A stretch of 64,000 nt of DNA. Origin: Oscillibacter sp. CAG:241 (GTDB lineage Bacteria; Bacillota; Clostridia; Oscillospirales; Oscillospiraceae). Where the stretch lies: contig FR884114.1 of the NCBI GenBank assembly GCA_000435975.1, positions 20,285 through 84,284 of the forward strand, given 5' to 3'. The notes beneath the pieces were generated by a model. It was not told the origin of the DNA and ran no database searches. It saw only the letters and a list, made by a program, of their open reading frames with translations. Below are positions 18,331 through 25,817 of the stretch, piece after piece. Numbering within the stretch: position 1 is the first letter of the stretch; the number at the start of each line of letters is the position of its first letter. The position numbers were made by a program, and so were the translations under genes.

Positions 18331-18800
18331 AATTCAATGATAAGCTGATTACTGCAATCGCAGCAATCGTTGTGGGTGTCCTGTTTATTGCGCTGAAAGG
18401 GGACGTGCTGAGTATTGCATTTACTGTTCTCGGCGCAGCGTTGATCGTTATGGGTATTCTGGACGCCGCAAAAAAAGACAGTAAAAGTGGCACTGTGAAA
18501 ATTGTCGCCGGCCTTGTGACCGTGCTGCTCGGATGGACGCTTGTCAGTATCACGCTCTATATTGTGGCGGCATTGATGATCCTCTATTGCCTGATGAATT
18601 TGGTTTCCTCTTTGAAAACGGATGGCTATTCCATGAGTACTGTGCAAAAGCTTCGCACCTATGCAAAGCCGGTCATCGGTCTTGCTGCCGGCATCTGTCT
18701 CCTGCTGAACCAAGGCGGTACCGTCTCCTGGGTGTTCATCTTTACCGGTATTGTTTTCATCGCTGAGGGCATTATGATGCTTGCGGAATGCAAAAAATAA
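18327..18800 (+). CDS. DUF308-type small membrane protein
   Basis: 157 residues from the ATG that overlaps the hydrolase stop. Hydrophobic helices in pairs (LITAIAAIVVGVLFIAL, AFTVLGAALIVMGILDA and later repeats) resemble the HdeD/DUF308 fold and the protein at 7769, but it is shorter. Function is unknown. Having two DUF308 proteins in the same island argues for a role in membrane stress. Confidence 0.65.
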   Translation: MKFNDKLITAIAAIVVGVLFIALKGDVLSIAFTVLGAALIVMGILDAAKKDSKSGTVKIVAGLVTVLLGWTLVSITLYIVAALMILYCLMNLVSSLKTDGYSMSTVQKLRTYAKPVIGLAAGICLLLNQGGTVSWVFIFTGIVFIAEGIMMLAECKK

Positions 18801-18826
18801 CTCTCTGTTAAAAGGAGAGCACAAAA

Positions 18827-20350
18827 TTGAATCTGAAACTGAAAGAAAAAATCAAAGAGTCACTCTCCGCCGTTCTTCCAATCACCGGAATTGTTCTGAT
18901 GCTCAGTATTTTCTTGGTTCCGATGGAGCTTGGCAGCATTGTTATGTTCCTTACCGGAGCGGTCATGCTGATCGTCGGAATGGGATTTTTCCAGCTCGGC
19001 GCAGAGATGGCGATGACGCCGATCGGAGAAGGCGTCGGCGTGCAGATCTCGAAAATGAAAAAGCTTATAACGGTTTTGCTGACCGGCTTTGTTATGGGCG
19101 TCATCATTACCGTATCCGAGCCGGATCTGCAGGTCCTTGCCGGTCAGGTGCCCTCCGTTCCCAATGCCGTGCTGATTATGACGGTAGCAATCGGCGTCGG
19201 CTTGTTTCTTGCGCTGGCAATCGTCCGTATCCGCTATAAGATCAGCTTGCCCCTGCTGCTGATCATCTGCTATGCGGCGCTCATCCTTATATCGCTGTTC
19301 GTGCCGAAGGAGTTTCTGGCTGTGGCATTTGATTCGGGCGGCGTTACCACCGGTCCTATGACCGTACCGTTCATTATGGCAATGGGCGTCGGGCTTGCCT
19401 CTGTGCGGAGCGATAAAAATGCAGCCAGCGACAGCTTCGGATTGGTTGCGCTTTCCAGTGTCGGGCCGATTCTCGCCGTTTTGATCCTCGGTTGTTTCTA
19501 CAAACCGACTGAGGCTGCGTATACGCTCACCGATGTGGCGACTGTCGTCACCACCCAGGATGTTGCCCGTGTGTTTGCACAAGGTCTACCGCTGTATGCC
19601 AAAGAAGTCCTTGTATCGCTGCTGCCGATCATTGCGGTGTTTCTGATTTTCCAAATGATGACCCGCCGTTACCAAAAGCGGCAGATCAAGCGCATTGCCG
19701 TTGGCTTTGCGTATACATACATCGGTCTGGTGCTGTTCCTTTGCGGAGCCAATGTCGGCTTTGCACCGCTCGGCTCCTATCTCGGCAAAGAGCTGACCGG
19801 GGTGTCCTTCCGTTGGATTTTGATCCCCATCGGTATGCTGATCGGTTATTATATCGTAAAGGCCGAACCTGCCATCCAAGTGCTGAACCATCAGGTAGAG
19901 ACTGTTACAAACGGCGCTATCTCCGTAAAAATGATGAACCGCTGCATGTCGATCGGTGTAGCCGTGAGCGTGGGGCTGGCAATGCTTCGTGTTCTTACCG
20001 GGATCTCTATTCAATGGTTTGTGATCCCAGGATACCTCATCGCTCTGGTGCTGTCCCGTTTTGTTCCGGATATTTTTATCGGTATTGCATTTGACTCCGG
20101 CGGCGTCGCCAGCGGCCCGATGACCTCGACATTTCTGCTGCCTCTCAGCATCGGCGTTTGTGAGGCGCTTGGCGGAAATCTGATGACTGATGCGTTCGGC
20201 GTGGTTGCGCTGGTTGCTTTGACACCGCTGATCGCCATTCAGCTTATGGGTCTTGTATATAAACTGAAGACTGAAAAGAGGACATCGACGGGAACGGCTG
20301 AAATTGCCGACGATTGCGATGCGATCGTTGACCTTGAGGAGGGTGAGTAA
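18827..20350 (+). CDS. DUF1538 integral membrane protein (putative transporter)
   Basis: 507 residues, about 12 membrane helices, TTG start 8 bases after AAAGGAG. Two internal halves each contain the motif FDSGGV(T/A)(T/S)GPMT, at Asp169 and Asp423. A duplicated, inverted-repeat transporter fold is therefore likely. The substrate is unknown. A tandem P-II-like regulator gene follows 1 base after the stop. P-II proteins commonly gate membrane transporters, so the two probably form a regulated transport system. A paralogous pair lies on the chromosome at 52250-54540. Confidence 0.8.
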   Translation: MNLKLKEKIKESLSAVLPITGIVLMLSIFLVPMELGSIVMFLTGAVMLIVGMGFFQLGAEMAMTPIGEGVGVQISKMKKLITVLLTGFVMGVIITVSEPDLQVLAGQVPSVPNAVLIMTVAIGVGLFLALAIVRIRYKISLPLLLIICYAALILISLFVPKEFLAVAFDSGGVTTGPMTVPFIMAMGVGLASVRSDKNAASDSFGLVALSSVGPILAVLILGCFYKPTEAAYTLTDVATVVTTQDVARVFAQGLPLYAKEVLVSLLPIIAVFLIFQMMTRRYQKRQIKRIAVGFAYTYIGLVLFLCGANVGFAPLGSYLGKELTGVSFRWILIPIGMLIGYYIVKAEPAIQVLNHQVETVTNGAISVKMMNRCMSIGVAVSVGLAMLRVLTGISIQWFVIPGYLIALVLSRFVPDIFIGIAFDSGGVASGPMTSTFLLPLSIGVCEALGGNLMTDAFGVVALVALTPLIAIQLMGLVYKLKTEKRTSTGTAEIADDCDAIVDLEEGE

Positions 20351-20351
20351 A

Positions 20352-21041
20352 ATGGATCATGAGAAAAAAGTATCTTTTCAGCTATTAACGCTGATCACCA
20401 CGCCAAAGCTTGCCGAGAAGGCAGCGGAAATGTTCAAAAAGGGTGCACTGCCGCTGCAATATCGCTTCAATGCCGAAGGCACCGCCTCCAGCGAGATCAT
20501 GGACATGCTCGGTCTCGGCAGCATCGATAAAAGCGTTTTGATCAGCATGATCCCGAAAGAACTATCCGATGTCCTGATGGATAAGTTGCGCTCGGAGCTG
20601 CAGTTAAACATGGCAAACAGCGGTATTGCATTTACGATCCCGCTGAACGGAGCAAACAACCTGATTTTGCGTATCCTTGCCCAGAATACGGGAAAGGAAG
20701 TATTGAATATCGGAGGAAAGGAAGAAAACAGTATGTCTGAAACAAAATACTCTCTTGTTGCGGCAATCGTGAACCGGGGCTTCAGCGGTGATGTGATGGA
20801 AACCGTTCGTGGTGCCGGTGCCAAAGGTGGCACTGTGATTCACAGTCGGCGCATCGGAAATGAGGATGTGACCAACTTTTGGGGCTTGAGCGTCCAGGAC
20901 GAAAAGGAAATCGTTCTGATTCTGACGGAGTCCGCAAACAAGGTGGCGCTTATGAAGTGTATCGGAGAAAGCTGCGGTATGCACAGTGAGGCGCAGGGGA
21001 TTGTCATGTCCATGCCGATAGATTCCGTCGCCGGCATTTAA
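20352..21041 (+). CDS. Tandem P-II-like regulatory protein paired with DUF1538
   Basis: 229 residues from the ATG at 20352 with GAGGGTGAG upstream. The second half (KYSLVAAIVNRGFSGDVMET ... GAKGGTVIHSRR) is a clear GlnB/P-II-like fold with the T-loop position near GGTVIHSRR. The first half (residues 8-110) has the same strand and helix order with weaker similarity. P-II proteins sense ATP/ADP and metabolites and bind transporters. The canonical uridylylation tyrosine motif is absent, so the ligand is not predicted. It follows the DUF1538 gene directly. Confidence 0.75.
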   Translation: MDHEKKVSFQLLTLITTPKLAEKAAEMFKKGALPLQYRFNAEGTASSEIMDMLGLGSIDKSVLISMIPKELSDVLMDKLRSELQLNMANSGIAFTIPLNGANNLILRILAQNTGKEVLNIGGKEENSMSETKYSLVAAIVNRGFSGDVMETVRGAGAKGGTVIHSRRIGNEDVTNFWGLSVQDEKEIVLILTESANKVALMKCIGESCGMHSEAQGIVMSMPIDSVAGI

Positions 21042-21063
21042 GTACGCAGATCGGAGAAATGCT

Positions 21064-21801
21064 ATGTACTGGAATGATTATATATGGTTTATAACCGCTA
21101 TGCTGTTTTGCACCTTATTTTCTGCGATTGCAAGCGGAAAGGTTCATTCGGCATTTTCAAAATACTCTAAAGTCCGGTGCCGTTCGGGAAAGACCGGATA
21201 TGATACCGTCGCCCAATTATTGTGGTCGAATCGGGTAAACGGAATATCCGTCGGGCGTGTAAAAGGAAACCTGAGCGACCACTATGACCCGAGAAGAGGC
21301 GTTGTCAATCTTTCCGAAAGCACTTACGGCAACAGCTCGGTGGCATCCGTAGCTGTTGCTGCCCACGAAATGGGACATGTCATGCAGAAACAGGAAGGCT
21401 ATTGGTTTTACAGATTCCGCACAGCACTGGTTTCTGTAGTGAATTTCGGATCAAGGCTGGCATTCCCATTGGTGTTGATCGGGCTTTTGCTTGACGCCTT
21501 TGTGATCAGTGCCGATCCTGAGATGGGATTTCACATCGCAATGATCGGCGTGATTTTGTACGGAACATCCTTCCTTTTTACTTTAGTTACGCTGCCGGTA
21601 GAGATCAATGCAAGCCGCCGTGCAGGAAAAATGCTTTTGCAGGAAGGAATACTGACGACAGATGAGATGCCGGGAGCAAAGAAAGTACTGTCCGCTGCTG
21701 CTCTCACTTACCTGGCTTCACTTATGACTTCTCTCGTTTATTTTCTGCGCTTTTTCCTCTATGTTTTAACCTTATTCGGCAGACGCAACGACAGGATGTA
21801 A
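21064..21801 (+). CDS. Membrane zinc metallopeptidase (YugP-like)
   Basis: 245 residues with a first helix (10-28), zinc motif AAHEMGHVMQ (His about 101, His 105), and three further helices. This matches the neutral zinc metallopeptidase family of B. subtilis YugP. The natural substrate is unknown, and it may clip membrane proteins together with FtsH. RBS GGAGAA precedes the ATG. It is the penultimate gene of the second cargo unit. Confidence 0.82.
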   Translation: MYWNDYIWFITAMLFCTLFSAIASGKVHSAFSKYSKVRCRSGKTGYDTVAQLLWSNRVNGISVGRVKGNLSDHYDPRRGVVNLSESTYGNSSVASVAVAAHEMGHVMQKQEGYWFYRFRTALVSVVNFGSRLAFPLVLIGLLLDAFVISADPEMGFHIAMIGVILYGTSFLFTLVTLPVEINASRRAGKMLLQEGILTTDEMPGAKKVLSAAALTYLASLMTSLVYFLRFFLYVLTLFGRRNDRM

Positions 21802-21827
21802 CCGGCGGAGGAAAGCGTGATTATAGA

Positions 21828-22535
21828 ATGAGCAATATTTTGCTGTTGGATAGAAATATAGACGAGGCAGAGAGGATAAGCAGCTATTTTGAAGCGAGAA
21901 GTTATGCAGTCATATGGCCGAAAACCATAGCGGATTTACTTTATCATGTTGTACACAGGGATTTTTGCTTAGCCATTTTAGATGTCGCTCTTTCAGCAGA
22001 GGACGACCACCGGTTTCTGGATGCTCTACGCAAAGTAAAGGGCGTTCCCATTTTAGTTTTAGGGTCCGATACGGCGGATGCGGAAGAACGCCTCAATTCT
22101 CTGCGGGCAGGTGCGCACGCATATCTGTGTCGGCCGTATTCGATGGAAGAATGCTTTGCGCAAGCGCAAGCCCTCATACAGGCGTATTCGCCACACATGC
22201 AAACACGGAAAGAGGAAAATAGCTCATGCAAAATGACAGTGGCCGGAAGGCTGCGTATTTCTCCGGAGAGTCGGCAAGCGTTCCTTGGCGAAAAGGAAAT
22301 TATGCTGACACGAAAGGAATTTGACCTGCTGCTTCTGTTTGCCGAGAATCCAAACAAAGTATTTACCTGTGATCAGCTTTATGATCTCTTGTGGAGTGAG
22401 CAGACTGCATATAATGTTGATGAGGTGGTTAAAGCTCATATAAAATCACTCCGGCAGAAACTGTCCGATGACGATTCGGTCCAGATAAAAAATGTTTGGG
22501 GTGTCGGCTACCGATTTTGTTACAACAGAAAATAA
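21828..22535 (+). CDS. OmpR-family response regulator, atypical receiver
   Basis: 235 residues. A receiver domain (1-120) has Asp8 and the phospho-acceptor Asp52 (AILDVAL), but Arg102 replaces the invariant lysine before Pro103. A winged-helix DNA-binding domain follows (about 140-235; LTRKEFDLLLLFAENPNKVFT, GVGYRF). No histidine kinase gene is seen in the window, so it is an orphan here. It closes the cargo region and is the natural candidate to bind the repeated element at 5875 and 15815; this is inference. Confidence 0.85.
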   Translation: MSNILLLDRNIDEAERISSYFEARSYAVIWPKTIADLLYHVVHRDFCLAILDVALSAEDDHRFLDALRKVKGVPILVLGSDTADAEERLNSLRAGAHAYLCRPYSMEECFAQAQALIQAYSPHMQTRKEENSSCKMTVAGRLRISPESRQAFLGEKEIMLTRKEFDLLLLFAENPNKVFTCDQLYDLLWSEQTAYNVDEVVKAHIKSLRQKLSDDDSVQIKNVWGVGYRFCYNRK

Positions 22536-22565
22536 AACTACCGAATTCTTCCCGATATATTCCCT

Positions 22566-22618
22566 AAAAAATCCCTATGTTTTGCTATCCTTAGAATAGC
22601 AGGAACATAGGGATTTTT
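22566..22618. terminator. Strong bidirectional terminator at the end of the cargo
   Basis: A long stem, AAAAATCCCTATGTT on the left and AACATAGGGATTTTT on the right, with inner pairs TGCTAT/ATAGCA. T-runs on both strands suit convergent genes: the response regulator (+) and the XRE repressor (-). Confidence 0.85.
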
Positions 22619-22688
22619 GTTGTGGCAGGTCAAAAGACAAACAATATATCGAAAAAAGAAGCAACCGCTTATCTTTGTAAACGGCTGC

Positions 22689-23018
22689 TCATTTATCAGT
22701 TTTCAGCTTATCTGCTTGTTGACACAAGGACACATACTTTTGAACCTCTGCCTCACTCTTTCCGGCGAAGAAATCCATAGCGGTTTTTGAAATATGCCCT
22801 CGCACAATATTGGGAAACAGGATCGCATCAATACTGATATCCAATTCTCTCGCAATAAGCAAGATGGTTTCGGCTTTTGGATTGCTGATTCCGTGTTCCA
22901 GATCCTGAATAGTACGGATGCTCATATGGAGCTTATCCGCCAGCTGCCTCTGTGTGTAGCCAATCGCCTTGCGCTTTCGGAGCACTTCCGCAGCGAAGGT
23001 ATCTAATACATTTTGCAC
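22689..23018 (-). CDS. XRE-family repressor of the element
   Basis: 109 residues, GTG start 9 bases after GAGG. A helix-turn-helix (RQLADKLHMSIRTIQDLEHGISNPKAETILLIAREL, about residues 20-55) is of the Cro/CI kind. It is divergent from the sigma-like and HTH genes, the same arrangement as orf9 versus orf7-orf8 in Tn916. It probably represses transfer or excision functions. Candidate operators lie in the intergenic region it shares. Confidence 0.85.
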   Translation of the reverse strand: MQNVLDTFAAEVLRKRKAIGYTQRQLADKLHMSIRTIQDLEHGISNPKAETILLIARELDISIDAILFPNIVRGHISKTAMDFFAGKSEAEVQKYVSLCQQADKLKTDK

Positions 23019-23045
23019 TGTAGTTCACCTCATATATATTTTAGT

Positions 23046-23102
23046 GTGAGCTACAGTTCGTATAAATATCCTTACGGCTCGCATTTAGTGAGTTGTGGTT
23101 CG
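23046..23102. promoter_or_regulatory. Candidate XRE operator repeats
   Basis: Two 15-base direct repeats start 42 bases apart (four helical turns) and match at 11 of 15 positions. A related ACTACAG lies at the XRE start itself. This is the expected site for autoregulation by the divergent repressor. Confidence 0.4.
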
Positions 23103-23213
23103 CTTTTTATGTGTGAAAGGAGCACTATGGTACATATGAGGAGGTTCATTTAAGCTAACGGCGGAAGACGAAGTCTATTTTTACTTCTCTTAGAGCATAA
23201 TACTTGGACACCT

Positions 23214-23255
23214 AAAACGAGTTGCACTCACGAATATGAGTTGCAGCTCGTTTCT
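23214..23255 (+). terminator. Hairpin with T-run ahead of the sigma-like gene
   Basis: The arms at 23217-23230 and 23237-23251 pair with one bulge (ACGAG...CTCGT), followed by TTCTTAT. It could act as a leader terminator or attenuator upstream of the sigma-like gene. Confidence 0.45.
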
Positions 23256-23417
23256 TATGTATTGCAACTGCTTTTCTCAATTATTTGGGACACACCGCCC
23301 GGCACATATTATCATAACGACACTTGTATATACGCAGAGGAAAGCGCATTTTCGGATTTTCATGTCCGTCAATGCGCTTTCTTTTGTTTTAACTGTCATT
23401 GCCCCGGGTGCCGTTCT

Positions 23418-23463
23418 CCTCCGTGTTTGTCTGCTCCCATACGCCAGACAAGAAACACGGAGG
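23418..23463 (+). promoter_or_regulatory. Hairpin sequestering the ribosome site of the sigma-like gene
   Basis: CCTCCGTGTTTGTCTG (from 23418) pairs with CAGACA and AAACACGGAGG (23445-23463) with a 2-base bulge. The Shine-Dalgarno GGAGG (23459-23463) is fully in the stem, 7 bases before the ATG. Translation is probably low unless the hairpin is opened. Confidence 0.55.
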
Positions 23464-23470
23464 GTTTTAT

Positions 23471-23863
23471 ATGTATAAAAAGAATAATGGCTCAACTGAG
23501 CAGGAAATATTGCAAAACCAGTTTTCGGCCTATGTGAAAAAGGCAGTCCATAATCGGAGAATTCAATTTTTGACCGAGAAAAGCCGCAAGTTTCGCTTTG
23601 AAACACCGCTTTTTGACCTGGACTATCTCCTGTTCGATACAACGGACATCATTCAGGAGATCACGGATCATGAGACCGTGCGGCAAGCGCTTCGGTCAAT
23701 CAAGGAAAACGAACGGCGGATCGTCCTTGAAAGAATCATTGAGGAAAAAAGCTTCGGGCAATTATCGGATGAACTCGGTATGTCCTATAAGACTGTAGCC
23801 TCACTGTATTACCGTGCAATAAAGAAGCTCCGCCGATTTATGGAAGAAGGTGAATCAAAATGA
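23471..23863 (+). CDS. Sigma-70 region 4-like factor (Tn916 Orf7 type)
   Basis: 130 residues. The C-terminal region (RRIVLERIIEEKSFGQLSDELGMSYKTVASLYYRAIKKLRRFM) is a sigma region-4 helix-turn-helix, and the N-terminal half is charged. An upstream in-frame start at 23399 lies inside the hairpin region, while the ATG at 23471 has GGAGG at the right distance. In Tn916-like elements the equivalent gene controls element genes. It overlaps the next gene by 4 bases. Confidence 0.82.
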   Translation: MYKKNNGSTEQEILQNQFSAYVKKAVHNRRIQFLTEKSRKFRFETPLFDLDYLLFDTTDIIQEITDHETVRQALRSIKENERRIVLERIIEEKSFGQLSDELGMSYKTVASLYYRAIKKLRRFMEEGESK

Positions 23864-24042
23864 ATTTCAAAGAGTTACTGTTGCAAGCAAAATTCGGAGA
23901 CAGAACAGCCACAACAGAATTACTGATGCTATATCAGCCCTTGCTACTGAAAGAATCAATTATAGACGGAATTCTTGACGAGGATCTGTACCAGGAGCTT
24001 TGCATTGTGTTTATGCGCTGCATAGACCGTTTTGACCCATAA
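23860..24042 (+). CDS. Small helix-turn-helix protein (Tn916 Orf8 type)
   Basis: 60 residues (MNFKELLLQAKFGDRTATTE at the start; LDEDLYQELCIVFMRCIDRFDP at the end). This matches the short HTH_16-type sigma-accessory domain found after the sigma-like gene in conjugative transposons. The ATGA overlap with the previous gene shows coupling. It probably works with that factor in regulation. A terminator follows at once. Confidence 0.75.
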   Translation: MNFKELLLQAKFGDRTATTELLMLYQPLLLKESIIDGILDEDLYQELCIVFMRCIDRFDP

Positions 24043-24047
24043 AATAA

Positions 24048-24080
24048 AAGGGCGGCAGGAGTTTTGCTCCTGCCGCCCTT
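24048..24080. terminator. Bidirectional terminator between HTH and ParR genes
   Basis: A perfect 14-bp GC-rich stem (AAGGGCGGCAGGAG with its complement) and a 5-base loop TTTTG. It ends the small + strand operon and the long - strand operon. Confidence 0.88.
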
Positions 24081-24082
24081 AC

Positions 24083-24460
24083 TCATCTTCTGAAACTTGC
24101 CATAGTATTTTTGATTGCCGCCATACCATCCTCTCCCAGCAGTTCGGCAGCGTCATCAAAGGCGATCTCTTCGGATTTGACCGTCTTTTTCTCCGGCGCC
24201 TGTCCGACATCTTTTGGGGTGGGCTTTTCTGAGTATTCCTCCATAATGCGCCGCACGATTGCTTCAATGGCGTCGGTATTAACTGGTGACGGCTGAGGAA
24301 TATCGGGCGTTTCGGAGCAATGAATGTAGTGCAGAACTGTGTTTACAAGAAACTGTGCTTTCCGGCGCCCCTGCTGATTGAGTATTTCCGCAACCTGCTG
24401 ATGCTGCGGATCTCCGCCGCTGAATTGAATAGTGAACTTGTAAATATCTTTCTTCGCCAT
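24083..24460 (-). CDS. ParR/StbB-like partner of the actin-like segregation protein
   Basis: 125 residues. The N-terminal part (DIYKFTIQFSGGDPQHQQVAEILNQQGRRKAQFLVNTVLHY) fits a ribbon-helix-helix DNA-binding adaptor. The C-terminal tail is acidic and helical (EEIAFDDAAELLG ... NTMASFRR), the part by which ParR-like proteins bind the filament end. The call rests mainly on its place 5 bases after the ParM-like gene. It is the last gene of the long minus-strand operon. Confidence 0.65.
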   Translation of the reverse strand: MAKKDIYKFTIQFSGGDPQHQQVAEILNQQGRRKAQFLVNTVLHYIHCSETPDIPQPSPVNTDAIEAIVRRIMEEYSEKPTPKDVGQAPEKKTVKSEEIAFDDAAELLGEDGMAAIKNTMASFRR

Positions 24461-24465
24461 TCACA

Positions 24466-25377
24466 TCACCCCATACAAGCGGCCTTGAACAACAGCTCGT
24501 AGCCCTTTGTATTGGCGGAAATCTCATCGACAAAAATCGGTGCGCCGACCTTGCCGGACGCTTCGATTTGTTTCTTCAGTAGGATAGAACCGCCGCCGAC
24601 AAACACAGCCTTGCCGGAGCGCAAATCAATCATCCGCTCTCTGAGCTTGCCGAAAAGATCGTTGATAAACTGTTGCGCCTGCTCCTGCACGATACGGATC
24701 ACACTTTCGTCAAAATCGGTAGGCGTATCCTTCAAGATAGCATCAATGTCCGACTCGTCCAGGAGGATGTCAAAATCCGCATTGACCTTGGATTTGATTC
24801 CATTGTAAAGAGTGATGACGCCGTTATCCAGTGAGTCGCAGGCAGACAGATCCGCCTCGCCGTTTTTCACCAGCAGATAGTCGGCAGTAAAACCGCCAAT
24901 GTCCAGCACTGCAACCTTTGAATACGAATGGATCCGCTGATAGATCGGCATAATGGCAGCGTAAGCCTGCGGAAAGCAAATCGCCGTGCTGATGAATACA
25001 GAGTACGGTCTGCCGTCGAGCTGGAAGTCAATAATATCCCGGTTCAGAAAATAGTTTTCAAACCGTTCGTATTGCGCTCCGTAATGGGCAGGCGGCAGGC
25101 CTACCGCAAGCTGCACATCTACGATCTCGTCCTTGCGGTACTCGGTTCCGGCAAGCTCAAAGGCAACGGCAAACAGCGTGAGGATAAAATACCGTTCGTC
25201 AGCCGTCTTGTCCCGCATATACGGGATGCGCTGATCGGTGAGGGTATAATACTTGCCCTTGTAGAACAGAACATCCTTTCCGAAGGGCGGCTTTGTGTCG
25301 CTTTCCCGAAGCCCGGACACAAAGGTCCTGTGGTTGGTTTTGATTTGTTTATTCCCGTGGTCGATACTGATTAGCAT
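24466..25377 (-). CDS. Actin-like ATPase ParM/StbA family
   Basis: 303 residues of the actin/ASKHA fold: phosphate-1 motif SIDHGNKQIKT (3-13), phosphate-2 VAVLDIGGFTADYLL (about 155-169) and adenosine motif AVFVGGGSILLKK (about 265). Such proteins form filaments that push plasmid copies apart. On an integrated element it would stabilise the excised circular form during replication or transfer. RBS AAGGAGAT precedes the ATG. It pairs with the ParR-like gene downstream. Confidence 0.85.
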   Translation of the reverse strand: MLISIDHGNKQIKTNHRTFVSGLRESDTKPPFGKDVLFYKGKYYTLTDQRIPYMRDKTADERYFILTLFAVAFELAGTEYRKDEIVDVQLAVGLPPAHYGAQYERFENYFLNRDIIDFQLDGRPYSVFISTAICFPQAYAAIMPIYQRIHSYSKVAVLDIGGFTADYLLVKNGEADLSACDSLDNGVITLYNGIKSKVNADFDILLDESDIDAILKDTPTDFDESVIRIVQEQAQQFINDLFGKLRERMIDLRSGKAVFVGGGSILLKKQIEASGKVGAPIFVDEISANTKGYELLFKAACMG

Positions 25378-25497
25378 GGTAAAATCTCCTTTGTTTTTGG
25401 TTTATACTCTTTAATTACGACTTTAATGCGTGTTATTTCAACAGATTTCCGCAAAGGGGCAAAATAGTCCCGCAAGTAAAAAATAGTGATAAGACAA

Positions 25498-25530
25498 AGC
25501 ACCTCACGGGGAAAAATCCCGTGAGGTGCT
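25498..25530 (-). terminator. Hairpin terminator between operon segments
   Basis: AGCACCTCACGGG and its exact complement around GAAAAAT. On the minus strand it is followed by TTTGTCTT. It lies after the small gene 25547-25780, so read-through to parM may be reduced or parM may have its own promoter. Confidence 0.75.
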
Positions 25531-25546
25531 ATTCGCTCATATACGA

Positions 25547-25780
25547 TTATGGTCGTTTCGTGCTGAAGTCCTTGAAAGTAATTTGAAGGATGACTTCTTC
25601 TCGTGTCGAGGTTACAGATTGCACCTTAGCCTCCAGCAAGTCGGGCATAGCCTGTGCCGTCAGTTTATATAAACTGCGGTAGCGACCTACTATATTGATC
25701 CCGGCCTTTACAACGACTGGTATCTCATCGCTGGCAATTCCGATCCGACTGCAAAAGTCGAGAACGGTGATCTTTCTCAT
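25547..25780 (-). CDS. Hypothetical 77-residue protein
   Basis: Opens MRKITVLDFCSRIGIASDEI, with AAGGAG 7 bases ahead. Mixed strand and helix, no membrane helix, and no family recognised. The closing part (VTSTREEVILQITFKDF) is beta-strand-like. It lies between the peptidase gene and a terminator at the end of the processing operon, so an element-specific accessory role is likely. Coding status is supported by the RBS and operon spacing. Confidence 0.55.
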   Translation of the reverse strand: MRKITVLDFCSRIGIASDEIPVVVKAGINIVGRYRSLYKLTAQAMPDLLEAKVQSVTSTREEVILQITFKDFSTKRP

Positions 25781-25817
25781 GGCAACTCCTTTCTAATGCT
25801 TGGGTGAGCAGAGGAGC

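Larger units (their letters stand above)
23019..23470. other. Regulatory intergenic region between XRE and sigma genes
   Basis: 452 bases without a convincing gene. It holds two similar 15-mers (GTGAGCTACAGTTCG at 23046, GTGAGTTGTGGTTCG at 23088), a terminator-like hairpin near 23217-23251, and a hairpin that covers the sigma-gene ribosome site (23418-23463). A short open frame beginning near 23127 has only 8 codons and is not called. Confidence 0.6.
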
